A DNA stretch of 64,000 nt from Daejeonella sp. (GCF_030684675.1 NZ_JAUXXZ010000050.1:62001-126000); one strand, 5' to 3'; positions 9,006 to 17,688 are shown, counted from the first letter of the stretch. Notes: generated by a model from the sequence alone, not told the origin. Numbers and translations: made by a program.

Positions 9006-9491
9006 CTAATCCTCCCTCACCACGTACAAATTCCTTCTCCCCGATTTGGAAAATGTAAGTTTTCCATCATCATTGAGTTTCTTGAGTGCAGTTGAAATTT
9101 CTGAAGAATCAACCTGAACACCGTAACTAACTGCAAGCTCTTCAACAACTGATTCTACAAATCGTGGGGTACTGAAAAATCCTGTTTCATATAGCTTATT
9201 GATTCTTAAAGTTGTTAAGGCCCTGTTTCGCCTCGCAGGAGGTAATTCATAGCGGGGTTTAAGTTCAATCTCAATATCAAACAGTTCGGATGGTTTTAAT
9301 TCCAGAGCCTGGCAGATCGCAATACAATGACTGACATAAGTATTCCCTCCGTTCTCTATTGAAGAAAGCGTATTGATACTCAGTCCGGTCATTAAAGATA
9401 CATCATCAAGGCTATAGCCCTTCTCTTTACGGTATTTCCTGATCTTTTCTCCAATCTGCTTTGCAGAATTATCGTCCACGTATTTTCCCAC
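9006..9491 (-). CDS. XRE-family transcriptional regulator with C-terminal winged-helix-like region
   Basis: 161 residues. A Cro/C1-type helix-turn-helix spans about residues 12-66 (IGEKIRKYRKEKGYSLDDVSLMTG, with the recognition helix in SINTLSSIENG). The C-terminal 70 residues (RINKLYETGFF ... KKLNDDGKLTFSKSGRRNLYVV) look like a second small DNA-binding or dimerisation domain. It is divergently arranged with the small gene at 9604, and the 112-bp space between them contains a perfect inverted repeat that could be its operator. No metabolic role can be assigned. Confidence 0.75.
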   Translation of the reverse strand: MGKYVDDNSAKQIGEKIRKYRKEKGYSLDDVSLMTGLSINTLSSIENGGNTYVSHCIAICQALELKPSELFDIEIELKPRYELPPARRNRALTTLRINKLYETGFFSTPRFVESVVEELAVSYGVQVDSSEISTALKKLNDDGKLTFSKSGRRNLYVVRED

Positions 9492-9524
9492 ATAACAAAT
9501 TGAGGAATCAGATATAATAATATT

Positions 9525-9542
9525 TTACAAACTATTTTGTAA
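9525..9542. promoter_or_regulatory. Perfect inverted repeat, candidate operator of the divergent XRE regulator
   Basis: TTACAAA and TTTGTAA arms separated by CTAT, midway between two divergent genes. A TAAATTTG sequence (9543-9550), matching the Bacteroidota -7 consensus TAnnTTTG, abuts it on the plus strand, although no convincing -33 partner is visible. Confidence 0.45.
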
Positions 9543-9603
9543 TAAATTTGTGTATGTCTTTCCATATACATACTTTTATTATACCAAAAATTTTAGCAGA
9601 AAT

Positions 9604-9933
9604 ATGGACTCTAAACCTAAAAGAGAAAATACTAATGAAACTGCCATTCGCAGTCTTCATTACTTCTGTACTGCCTATTCCTTTTGTTCCAGTAATGTAC
9701 AACTCAACCGTGCACTCAGCACCGTTATCTGTGGTAGCTATACAGATATGAATTATTCAGACAGGGCGTGCCTGTTTGATTACCTTTTGGCTCTGGAAGA
9801 TTTACTGCCTGCTTTGTATGAATTGCAGGAGCATTTGAACAGAACTGAAACGGATGAAGAGAATGCGGGTATTTACAAGGATGAGGTTTCTGCTAAGGAC
9901 ATGTATGCTTCGTTTAAGAGGCATCCGGAGTGA
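9604..9933 (+). CDS. Small protein of unknown function
   Basis: 109 residues from the Met at 9604; an upstream Met at 9550 would add 18 residues rich in Tyr/Phe that look like leader sequence, so the internal start is preferred. It is not recognised. It is acidic in the C-terminal half, with a helical segment LLALEDLLPALYELQEHLNRTETDEEN, and has three Cys residues in the first half. It is divergent from the XRE regulator gene, with a candidate operator between them, so it is probably that regulator's target. Its stop codon lies at the edge of a tract of GC-rich repeats. Confidence 0.5.
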   Translation: MDSKPKRENTNETAIRSLHYFCTAYSFCSSNVQLNRALSTVICGSYTDMNYSDRACLFDYLLALEDLLPALYELQEHLNRTETDEENAGIYKDEVSAKDMYASFKRHPE

Positions 9934-10264
9934 TTGCGGCTTTCGCCGCAATGACAGGGGCTTTCGCCGCAATGACAGGGGCGTACGCCTGAACGACAGG
10001 CAGCAAAGCAGCTAAGATATTACTACTGACGCTAATCCCGATCCGCCCTTCGCGGGAGGGAACTTAGTGAGAATAAGCTAAATTTTGCTACTGATGGCGA
10101 TTTCCTTCACTGCGTTCAGGATGACAGGTTGCAAGCCGACTAAGATATAACTACTGAGCTAAATGACCCGGTGGCTGCTGTCATCCCGGTGATCCCAACG
10201 ATCCCGACTAAGGCTGGGACGGGACAATCTATTTATAAACTAATAAAACCAATTAAATGAAACC
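9934..10264. repeat. Cluster of dispersed repeat fragments (AATGACAGG / GGATGACAGG types)
   Basis: No gene seen. It contains two tandem copies of ggctttcgccgcaatgacag near 9937-9980, each able to form a GCGGC/GCCGC hairpin; paired ctaagatatNactactga motifs near 10012 and 10140; a tttccttcactgcgttcagg fragment at about 10103 matching 45229; and cccggtgatccc-type sequence near 10185. It appears to be a pile-up of small palindromic repeats between two genes. Confidence 0.7.
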
Positions 10265-10309
10265 TGCATGAGCTTACCGCTCACAAACCGGAATGAATAA
10301 GCTCATGCA
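10265..10309. promoter_or_regulatory. Long-armed inverted repeat upstream of the thioredoxin-SusC-SusD operon
   Basis: Perfect 12-bp arms TGCATGAGCTTA (10265-10276) and TAAGCTCATGCA (10298-10309) enclose 21 bp. It lies 36 bp before the first start codon of the operon. It could be an operator, an attenuator stem or an mRNA-stabilising hairpin; the sequence does not decide. Confidence 0.5.
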
Positions 10310-10344
10310 AGCTTCATAACCATTAAAAAACAAACTATATACTG

Positions 10345-11649
10345 ATGAAAAAAACGATACAATTCATCGTCCTGGCCGCGCTTTGCTTTTTTTTAAGCAG
10401 CGCCGCACGGGCACAAACCACCGCCCTGAAGATCGGGGATCAGGTTCCGGATATCAGCATTAACAATATTATAAATTACAAAAGCAGTAGTGTAAAACTC
10501 TCCGATTTTAAGGGGAAGTTACTGATTTTGGATTTCTGGGCTACCTGGTGCGGGGCATGCCTCAATGCTATGCCTTTAACAGACAGTCTGCAGCAGGCTT
10601 TTGATGGAAAAATTCAATTTTTCCCTGTCACCTACCAGACTGAAAAGGAAGTGCGCCAGACTATTCAAAAAATAGAGCAAAGTAAAGGAATTCGAATTTT
10701 TACGGCCCTTGAAAATAAGGAACTCAGCCGATTGTTCCCCCATACTACACTTCCGCATTATGTATGGATAGGCCCGGATGGAACATTAAAAGCCATTACC
10801 GGAACCGAAGCGCTGAATGCCGAAAATATCCGCGCTTTGCTTTCTCAAAATGAAGTAATGCTGAGGGAGAAAAAAGATATCCGAATACCCTATAATACCA
10901 AAGAGCCTCTTTTTGTGAATAATAATGGAGGAGATGGGCTTAATATCCAGTACCGTACTGTTTTTAGCGGCTATGTGGAAGGCCTTCGCTCGGGGACAAA
11001 CAGTTATAAGGCGGATACTGGCAGTACTTTTCGCATGACTACCCTTAACCAGCCGCTGATCAACTTGTACAGGCTCGCTTACAGCGATCAGGGCTTCCTG
11101 CCCACCAACCGTATTGTTGTATCGGTAGCAGACAGTACCCTGATCAAATCCAGAAAGACAGGAGCTGAATACCTCGACTGGCTGAAAGATCGGGGATATT
11201 GCTATGAGCTGACCGTTCCGCTTTCTATGGAGAAGCAGGTATTTGAGATCATGCAGGCAGATATGCGAAGGCTTTTCCCACAGTATTCGGCCAATATGAA
11301 GGAACAGGATAGCCCCTGCCTGGCTTTGGTCAGAACATCCCTTACTGATAAATTAAAAAGTAAGGGTGGCAGGTCATATACAGAATTCAATGCTTTCGGC
11401 TGTACTCTTCAGAATTTTCCTCTTCAGCGCCTGATCGATCAACTGAACGTGCGCTATATGCAGGGAATACCTACCCCTGTGGTGGATCAAACCGGCTATA
11501 CCGAATGGGTAGACCTGCAGATCAATGCACCTCTCAATTCCATTGTTGAAATGAACAGGGAACTGGCCAGATATGACCTGCAACTGGTGGAGAAAATAAT
11601 TCCTGTAGAGAAACTGGTAATCAGGGATCAAAGGCAGATAGGGTTTTGA
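10345..11649 (+). CDS. Exported thioredoxin-like (TlpA-type) protein with a C-terminal DUF3738-like domain
   Basis: 434 residues. A Sec signal peptide is present (cleavage near ARAQ, residue 24). Residues 28-170 form a TlpA/AhpC-type thioredoxin fold with the redox motif WCGAC (Cys69, Cys72). Residues of about 195-430 are unlike thioredoxin; the segment PVVDQTGYTEWVDLQI recalls the conserved end of DUF3738 domains. It is presumably a periplasmic thiol-disulfide protein. It is the first gene of an apparent operon with susC and susD, 92 bp apart from susC. The role of the C-terminal domain is unknown. The block from here to 16388 looks more GC-rich by eye than the flanking genes, consistent with an accessory origin. 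Confidence 0.75.
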   Translation: MKKTIQFIVLAALCFFLSSAARAQTTALKIGDQVPDISINNIINYKSSSVKLSDFKGKLLILDFWATWCGACLNAMPLTDSLQQAFDGKIQFFPVTYQTEKEVRQTIQKIEQSKGIRIFTALENKELSRLFPHTTLPHYVWIGPDGTLKAITGTEALNAENIRALLSQNEVMLREKKDIRIPYNTKEPLFVNNNGGDGLNIQYRTVFSGYVEGLRSGTNSYKADTGSTFRMTTLNQPLINLYRLAYSDQGFLPTNRIVVSVADSTLIKSRKTGAEYLDWLKDRGYCYELTVPLSMEKQVFEIMQADMRRLFPQYSANMKEQDSPCLALVRTSLTDKLKSKGGRSYTEFNAFGCTLQNFPLQRLIDQLNVRYMQGIPTPVVDQTGYTEWVDLQINAPLNSIVEMNRELARYDLQLVEKIIPVEKLVIRDQRQIGF

Positions 11650-11666
11650 ACATTGTCTGGGGACAC

Positions 11667-11700
11667 AAGGCTGACAGGGTTCAAAAACCCTGTCAGCCTT
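11667..11700. repeat. Perfect palindrome AAGGCTGACAGGGTT, copy 1
   Basis: 15-bp arms with a CAAA loop, between the thioredoxin-like gene and susC. The same sequence with a slightly altered loop is found at 49795-49827. It is likely a dispersed hairpin element; it may act as an attenuator here. A second small stem, CCCGCA/TGCGGG followed by six A, lies at 11719-11738. Confidence 0.8.
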
Positions 11701-11741
11701 ATACCTAATAAAAAACATCCCGCACCTGCGGGAAAAAACAC

Positions 11742-14700
11742 ATGAACATGAAAAAAATTATAGTTTATAGTATTCTCATGCTGATTACCGCACTAAGCTG
11801 TGCGGCTCAGATCCGGATCAATGGCAGGGTGCTCACTGCCGATGGAGAGCCATTAATAGGAGCAACCGTAAAAATTAAAGATCATGCAACAGCGGTTCTC
11901 GCCGGCGATGAAGGTAAGTTCAGCATAGCAGTCAACAGCTCTGAACTGAGTTTGATTATTTCCTATATCGGATATAGAACCGCTGAAAGGAAACTCATAC
12001 TGCCCTTAACAGAAGAACTGATCATCAGGCTGGATAGAGAATCGGGGAGCCTGGCTGAAGTACTGGTATCAACCGGCTACCAGACTCTGGCCCGAGAACG
12101 TGCTTCAGGTTCTTTTGTTCAGGTGGATAAGCAGCAGCTCAACCGCAGGGTAAGTACAGATGTTTTAAGCAGGCTGGAAGATATGGTGCCGGGATTGACG
12201 CTGAACAGGAAAGGAGCCAGTCAGATCAGTATCAGGGGGCAGAGTACGCTTTATTCGAATGCTGAACCTCTCATTGTGATCGATAATTTTCCTTATGAAG
12301 GGGATCTGGCAAATATTAACCCGAATGATGTAGAAAGCATCACTATTCTTAAAGATGCTGCAGCCGCCTCGATCTGGGGCGCCCGTGCAGGAAATGGCGT
12401 TATTGTGATCACTACCAGCAAAGGCAGGTTTCAGCAGCCAACAAAACTGTCCTTCAATTCCAATATAACGGCGGGCAATAAACCCGATCTGTTCTATCAG
12501 CCAAGAATCTCATCGGCCGATTTTATTGGGATTGAGCAGATGCTTTTTAACAAAGGATATTACCTATCAGCAGAATCTTCTCTGAATAAAGCACCATTAA
12601 CACCCGTGGTAGATCTGCTCATCGCCAAACGCGATGGACTGATCCCAGCTGCTGAGGCTGATTCCAGGATAGAGGCTTTGAAGAATATAGATGTCCGCAG
12701 GGATATTGATCGCTACATATACCGTAATTCCCTCAACCAGCAACATTCATTAAACCTGAGTGGTGGAACGGAAAACCAGACCTTTTTTGTATCAGCCGGT
12801 TATGACCGAAACCTGCAAAGTCTGGTGGCAAACAGTTACGACAGACTTTCGCTCAATGGCTCCAATACCTACCGTTTTTTAAAACAGAAGCTTCAGCTGA
12901 CGACCGGAATTTACTATATCCAAAGTAAACAGTCTTTGAACAATTCCGGACCGGGTAGTATGATGATGGATATCGGTAGTCCCATGTACCCCTATGCCAG
13001 GCTGGCCGATGATCAGGGAAATCCATTGTCTGTGATCAGGGATTATAGAGCAGGCTATCTTCAAAGTGCAGCAGTGCAGGTTCCTGAACTGCTGGACTGG
13101 ACCTACAATCCGATAAGGGAGATCGAACTGGGGGATAACAAGAACAGCGGTGTAGATTATCGCATTAACGCAAACCTTCAGTACAAACTTCCCGCCGGCT
13201 TCGATGCTTCACTCCTCTACCAATATGGAAGAACCACTGATAACAGCCGGAACCTTCAGAGTATCGACACTTATTATACCCGGAACCTGATCAATTCCCT
13301 GACATCGGCAGGCAGTCCGGGAGCCCTGATTCGACCTGTTCCTGTCGGAGGTATTCTGGATTTGAATACCATGAATGCGCAAAGCCATAATCTCAGGGCT
13401 CAGCTGAACTATAACCGGATATGGAAAGAGCAGCACCGTATCAGCGCCTTAGCCGGTGCTGAAGTTCAGGACAGAAGTATGATCAGCAATTCATCCCGTC
13501 TGTACGGCTATGACGATCTTCATGCCAGTTCGCTGCCTGTTGATCATATTACACCCTTTACCACGTTATTCAATCCGACCCAGACTTCCACCATACCAGC
13601 CGCCGGACAAATGAGCGAACTGACAGACCGCTACCTGTCATGGTATATGAACGGGGCCTATACCTTTAAGAACAGGTACACTCTTACAGCCAGCGGACGT
13701 TTTGATAAATCGAACCTTTTTGGGGTACGCACTAATCAAAAAGGAGTACCATTATGGTCCGCCGGCTTAGCTTATAACATCAGTGATGAAAGCTTTTACA
13801 AGTTTTCATATTTGCCCTATCTTAAGCTCAGACTCAGCTATGGTTATAACGGGAATGTGAACCGTTCTTTGTCGGCTTATACAACCGCCCGATACGTCTC
13901 CGCAGCTTTTCTTACCTCGATTCCTTATGCATCCGTCAGTAATCCTCCTAATCCGGAATTGCGCTGGGAACGTATCAATATGGTCAATGCCGGTATTGAT
14001 TTTTCTTCGGCAGGAAATGTTCTTAGCGGTAGTATTGATTTTTTCAGGAAGAAAGGCTTTGACCTGATCGGCGAAACACCCTTTCCGCCTTCTTCAGGCA
14101 TTACCCGTTTCCGGGGCAATACGGCCAGCATCCGTGGGAGCGGTATAGATATTGCTTTGAACAGCAAGAATATTGACGGTAAATTCAAATGGTACAGCCA
14201 TGCTGTATTCGGGTTAGCCCGTGATGTGGTGACCGATTATCGCTTCACTTCTTCTGCTATAAGTTATGCTCAGGGTTCAGACGGACTTCCCTTTCCTGGA
14301 AACCCCATTTACGGCCTGTACAGTTATCGCTGGGGTGGATTATCCACTTCCGGCAATCCACAGGGATATATAGGTGGAGTTTTAAGCACAGATTATGCAC
14401 AGATCATTTCAAAAACTGTCGCGCAGGAACTGGTATTTCATGGAGCATCACGGCCTGTTTATTCAGGTGCCTTAAGAAATACCCTGGAATGGAAAGGCTT
14501 TAGCTTATCCGCTAATATCAGTTACCGGCTGGGCTATTATTTCAGGAGGCCATCGGTCAATTATACTTCTTTGCTCCGGGGGATCTACAGTCATGGTGAT
14601 TATGCTTTTCGATGGCAGAAATCCGGAGATGAACAATTTACTTCCATACCTTCAATCCCGGCAGCTGTGAACAGCAATCGCGATCAGCTCTACCTGTATT

Positions 14701-14933
14701 CTGAGGCATTGGTTGAAAAAGGCGATCATATCCGCTTGCAGGATATCAATTTAAGCTATGAGCTTACCAGGTCAAAATTTCCGAAACTACCCTTTTCCAA
14801 TGCAAGGCTGTATATCTATGCCAATAATCTGGGCTTGATGTGGCAAGCCAATAAGTCCGGATTAGACCCGGATTATCAATCCGGCCCGCCACCACGAACC
14901 ATAGCCGCAGGCCTAATAGTAGATTTTAAATAA
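11742..14933 (+). CDS. SusC/RagA-family TonB-dependent outer-membrane transporter
   Basis: 1063 residues. It has a signal peptide, a carboxypeptidase-regulatory-like domain at about 24-100 (INGRVLTADGEPLIGATVKIK), a plug domain at about 125-230 ending in the hallmark AAAASIWGARAGNGVIVITT, and then a long beta-barrel. There is no N-terminal STN domain, and no sigma/anti-sigma pair lies nearby. With the adjacent SusD-like lipoprotein it should import a substrate too large for porins, energised by TonB. The substrate is unknown: no glycoside hydrolase lies in this block, whereas redox proteins and a LanB-type enzyme do. Confidence 0.93.
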   Translation: MNMKKIIVYSILMLITALSCAAQIRINGRVLTADGEPLIGATVKIKDHATAVLAGDEGKFSIAVNSSELSLIISYIGYRTAERKLILPLTEELIIRLDRESGSLAEVLVSTGYQTLARERASGSFVQVDKQQLNRRVSTDVLSRLEDMVPGLTLNRKGASQISIRGQSTLYSNAEPLIVIDNFPYEGDLANINPNDVESITILKDAAAASIWGARAGNGVIVITTSKGRFQQPTKLSFNSNITAGNKPDLFYQPRISSADFIGIEQMLFNKGYYLSAESSLNKAPLTPVVDLLIAKRDGLIPAAEADSRIEALKNIDVRRDIDRYIYRNSLNQQHSLNLSGGTENQTFFVSAGYDRNLQSLVANSYDRLSLNGSNTYRFLKQKLQLTTGIYYIQSKQSLNNSGPGSMMMDIGSPMYPYARLADDQGNPLSVIRDYRAGYLQSAAVQVPELLDWTYNPIREIELGDNKNSGVDYRINANLQYKLPAGFDASLLYQYGRTTDNSRNLQSIDTYYTRNLINSLTSAGSPGALIRPVPVGGILDLNTMNAQSHNLRAQLNYNRIWKEQHRISALAGAEVQDRSMISNSSRLYGYDDLHASSLPVDHITPFTTLFNPTQTSTIPAAGQMSELTDRYLSWYMNGAYTFKNRYTLTASGRFDKSNLFGVRTNQKGVPLWSAGLAYNISDESFYKFSYLPYLKLRLSYGYNGNVNRSLSAYTTARYVSAAFLTSIPYASVSNPPNPELRWERINMVNAGIDFSSAGNVLSGSIDFFRKKGFDLIGETPFPPSSGITRFRGNTASIRGSGIDIALNSKNIDGKFKWYSHAVFGLARDVVTDYRFTSSAISYAQGSDGLPFPGNPIYGLYSYRWGGLSTSGNPQGYIGGVLSTDYAQIISKTVAQELVFHGASRPVYSGALRNTLEWKGFSLSANISYRLGYYFRRPSVNYTSLLRGIYSHGDYAFRWQKSGDEQFTSIPSIPAAVNSNRDQLYLYSEALVEKGDHIRLQDINLSYELTRSKFPKLPFSNARLYIYANNLGLMWQANKSGLDPDYQSGPPPRTIAAGLIVDFK

Positions 14934-15011
14934 ATAAATTTTAAATGTACCTCCATCCATCCCCCCTCTCCCTTGGATAGGGGCCGGGGGTGAGGCCCAA
15001 AACATAAAACC

Positions 15012-16388
15012 ATGAACAATCTAAATCTATCAAAACTTCTGCTGCTGTTCCTAAGCTTTATCCTGATTTCCTGTGATAAAGAATACTTTGAAAAGATTAA
15101 TGATAAATCCCTGCTGGTACCCTCAACCCTCGCAGATTTTCAGGCCCTGCTGGATGATAACAGAAATGTAATGAACCTGAGTCCCTGGATAGGGGAGATC
15201 AGTTCTGATAATTTCTATGCGGCTGATGCAGGATATCTGGCTTGGAATACCGAGCTGGAACGGTCGGCCTATACCTGGTCCACCAACCCGGATGCAACAG
15301 GAAACGTGTCTGACTGGAATACTGCTTACCGGCAGATATTTAATACCAACATCGTACTTGATGGGCTGCAGGAAGTAAAAGGAAGGGCTACGGAAACCGA
15401 GATCAGGAACATTCGTGGCAGCGCCTTGTTCTACCGTGGCTATGCCTTATACAATCTGTCACAGATTTTCGCTGCTCCTTATGATGTGGCTACCGCAAAC
15501 AGCGACCCCGGTATTCCCGTACGTTTAAGTGCGGATGTTAATCTTCGGCCCGGGAGGGGTACACTTGCTGATACCTATCAGCAAATATTGAAAGATATAA
15601 AGGAAGCAGCCGAATTACTTCCCCAGCAAGTGGCTTATAAAACCAGGCCATCTCAGGCAGCCGCCTTTGCACTGCTGGCCAGGATTACACTCAGTATGCG
15701 TAACTATGAAGAGGCCTTTAAATATGCTGAACAATGCCTTGCAGTGCGTAATACCCTGATCGATTATAATACCCTGAACTTAAGTGCTACCAGGGCATTT
15801 CCGGTACTCCTGCCAAACGGAAATGCTGAGGTGATTTACTATTCAATTATGTCTCCGCTTTCTTTCTTTTCATCCTCTCTAACCTATGTGGATAGCCTGC
15901 TGTACAAGAGCTATACGGCAAATGATCTGCGTAAAAATGCATTCTTCTTAAACAGAGGAGCTAATAAATTTTCTTTCAGGGGTAGTTATACCGGCAGAAC
16001 TGAATTGTTCTCAGGAATGGCAACAGATGAGCTGTATCTGATCCGTGCAGAATGCCTTGCAAGAAAAGGTAACACACAGGCTGCATTGGTTGATCTCAAT
16101 ACGCTTCTTTCCAAACGATGGAAGAGCGGCACCTATGTCCCCATGACGGCTTCATCCGCAGATAATGCGTTAAATCTGGTGCTGACTGAACGAAGAAAGG
16201 AGCTGTTGATCAGGGGATTGAGATGGAGCGACCTGAGAAGATTGAATACTGACTCCCGCTTTGCAGTGACACTACAACGGAAAATAAATAATCAGACTTA
16301 TACCCTGCCAGCCCAGGACAAGCGGTATGTATTACTGATCCCTGATCAGGAAGTTGCAGCTACCGGCATTGCCCAGAATCCGAGGTAA
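15012..16388 (+). CDS. SusD/RagB-family nutrient-binding lipoprotein
   Basis: 458 residues, somewhat shorter than typical SusD proteins. A lipoprotein signal ends at the lipobox ILISC (Cys21). SusD features include the TPR-like segment RGSALFYRGYALYNLSQIFA (about 137-156), a later ARITLSMRNYEEAFKYAEQCL, and the C-terminal DELYLIRAECLARKGN ... ALNLVLTERRKELLIRGLRWSDLRRL. It acts as the lid of the SusC transporter encoded just upstream. It is separated from susC by 78 bp containing a GC-rich cccctctccc/ggggccgggggtgagg repeat, and is followed by a strong terminator. Confidence 0.92.
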   Translation: MNNLNLSKLLLLFLSFILISCDKEYFEKINDKSLLVPSTLADFQALLDDNRNVMNLSPWIGEISSDNFYAADAGYLAWNTELERSAYTWSTNPDATGNVSDWNTAYRQIFNTNIVLDGLQEVKGRATETEIRNIRGSALFYRGYALYNLSQIFAAPYDVATANSDPGIPVRLSADVNLRPGRGTLADTYQQILKDIKEAAELLPQQVAYKTRPSQAAAFALLARITLSMRNYEEAFKYAEQCLAVRNTLIDYNTLNLSATRAFPVLLPNGNAEVIYYSIMSPLSFFSSSLTYVDSLLYKSYTANDLRKNAFFLNRGANKFSFRGSYTGRTELFSGMATDELYLIRAECLARKGNTQAALVDLNTLLSKRWKSGTYVPMTASSADNALNLVLTERRKELLIRGLRWSDLRRLNTDSRFAVTLQRKINNQTYTLPAQDKRYVLLIPDQEVAATGIAQNPR

Positions 16389-16400
16389 TCCTTGAAAACA

Positions 16401-16436
16401 AAAAAGAAACTCCGCCAGACAACGGAGTTTCTTTTT
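16401..16436. terminator. Bidirectional rho-independent terminator between susD and the DUF6520-like gene
   Basis: 14-bp arms (AAAAAGAAACTCCG / CGGAGTTTCTTTTT) around an 8-nt loop, 12 bp after the susD stop. The A- and T-rich ends make it functional in both directions for the convergent genes. Confidence 0.9.
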
Positions 16437-16456
16437 TCTAAGGTAAGATTGGGAAC

Positions 16457-16723
16457 TTATTGCGGTAAATACACGCCGTTGTCAGAAGTAATCACCATTC
16501 CGATGGTACTCTGATTTGGGTCCTGAGGAAAGGTTGCCTTACAAACTTCGCTTGAAGGTTCACAGGCATACTCTGCTTCAGTTGCAGGAGTTACAAGGAT
16601 CCAGGAACCATCGCTTAAGCGGGCGTACTCCTGATCTAAATTCCTGCTGGCTACTTCCTGTGAACCCAGTGCGAATATTAGACCAACTGCTGCGGCTATT
16701 AGGCCAAAATTTACTTTTTTCAT
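16457..16723 (-). CDS. Small exported DUF6520-like protein
   Basis: 88 residues from the Met at 16723; an upstream Met at 16819 would add 32 polar residues ahead of the signal peptide and is less likely. It has a signal peptide (MKKVNFGLIAAAVGLIFALG), then a short mature region with two Cys (YACEPSSEVCKAT) and a polar C-terminus. Size and layout resemble the DUF6520 family of Bacteroidota, whose function is unknown. It lies 127 bp downstream of the MauE-like gene in the same direction. The two Cys and the MauE-like neighbour suggest a disulfide or redox-related role (inference). Confidence 0.6.
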   Translation of the reverse strand: MKKVNFGLIAAAVGLIFALGSQEVASRNLDQEYARLSDGSWILVTPATEAEYACEPSSEVCKATFPQDPNQSTIGMVITSDNGVYLPQ

Positions 16724-16850
16724 GTTTAATTGTTTTTTAATCCCGCCTGTGCAGGAAATATAATTGCCTACTCTGTTATTCAGGTTTTCGGCTTCTCCAT
16801 TTTGATCGCTTTTTACCATTGATCATATAAATGAAATCAATGGTCAATAT

Positions 16851-17285
16851 TCAGAAGTCCTTTCCCATATTCCTCCTTTCCTTAAGAGAATGAAACGTTG
16901 CATAGAGCGCCAAAGCAAGGAAGCATAGATTGAATACAAGATGTGTCTCCCAGCTCATGTTTTTCAATACGCCACCGCAGCTACAGGGAATGCGATTAAA
17001 AACAGAATTGATTACCAATGAAATGTAAATGCTGAATGAAATCAGGAGCAGGGAGGATAGAAACAACCCGTATAGCTTTGTCCGGGAATAAAGTAGCAGG
17101 ATAGCTGTAAACAGTTCAGCCATAGGAACAAGCCAAACCAGGATCTTTTCAAGCCATGGAGCCAGTGGCTGACTAAGCATTTCCCCACGACTTCTATCAA
17201 AATCAATCAGCTTAATGACCGCTGCATATACCCAAAGAAAAATAAGGAGACCTGAAATAGTTGAAACAAACTGAGACCTGTTCAT
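16851..17285 (-). CDS. MauE/DoxX-family membrane protein (redox-associated)
   Basis: 144 residues with four hydrophobic segments (about 8-26, 46-66, 72-95, 114-131). A short loop before the last helix contains CSCGG (Cys101, Cys103), the cysteine motif typical of Bacteroidota MauE-like proteins. MauE proteins are needed for maturation of disulfide-rich periplasmic proteins such as the methylamine dehydrogenase light chain. It is encoded between a small HTH gene and the DUF6520-like gene, all on the minus strand. Confidence 0.75.
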   Translation of the reverse strand: MNRSQFVSTISGLLIFLWVYAAVIKLIDFDRSRGEMLSQPLAPWLEKILVWLVPMAELFTAILLLYSRTKLYGLFLSSLLLISFSIYISLVINSVFNRIPCSCGGVLKNMSWETHLVFNLCFLALALYATFHSLKERRNMGKDF

Positions 17286-17341
17286 CTTATTGAAATTTAA
17301 TACTGTAAAGAAAAAACACTAAAGCATTAAAAAATCAGCCT

Positions 17342-17563
17342 TTACCCTTTCAAGTCATTTTTCTTATTCAGTACGTATTTCTGCAATGAACGCGAATAGT
17401 GGATTTTATGCCCATCTTCCCTAAGTTCGTTTAACCAAATGGTAATGGTTCCTTCCGTGCAATCGAATAGCCGTGCAGCCTGTCTTCTGGAAATAAATCT
17501 GCCCTTTTCAAGCATTTCCAGTATTCTGAGCAAGTTTTGCTGATGGGAACGATAGGAATTCAT
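17342..17563 (-). CDS. Small helix-turn-helix protein
   Basis: 73 residues. A single HTH spans about residues 8-55: LLRILEMLEKGRFISRRQAARLFDCTEGTITIWLNELREDG, similar to HTH_11/DeoR-type N-terminal domains, then a short basic tail. There is no effector domain. It is divergent from the lanB-like gene with 211 bp between the two starts, so it may regulate both directions. Confidence 0.7.
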   Translation of the reverse strand: MNSYRSHQQNLLRILEMLEKGRFISRRQAARLFDCTEGTITIWLNELREDGHKIHYSRSLQKYVLNKKNDLKG

Positions 17564-17667
17564 GCCATTTATTCTGTTTCATTTTTGGAGCCAGTTATAT
17601 AAGTCTGGAGCACGATCTGCCGGGCTTTTCCGACCTCTTTTTTTGATAATTTCCTAATTTATTTTAA

Positions 17668-17688
17668 GGTGTCAGGTTTATTTACACC
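17668..17688. promoter_or_regulatory. Short inverted repeat in the HTH-lanB divergent region
   Basis: GGTGT and ACACC arms with 11 bp between, in an AT-rich stretch between the divergent genes. It is a weak candidate for an operator. Confidence 0.3.

Noticed and set aside
16724-16819. 32-residue extension of the DUF6520-like protein
   Set aside because: It would place polar residues in front of a clear signal peptide.
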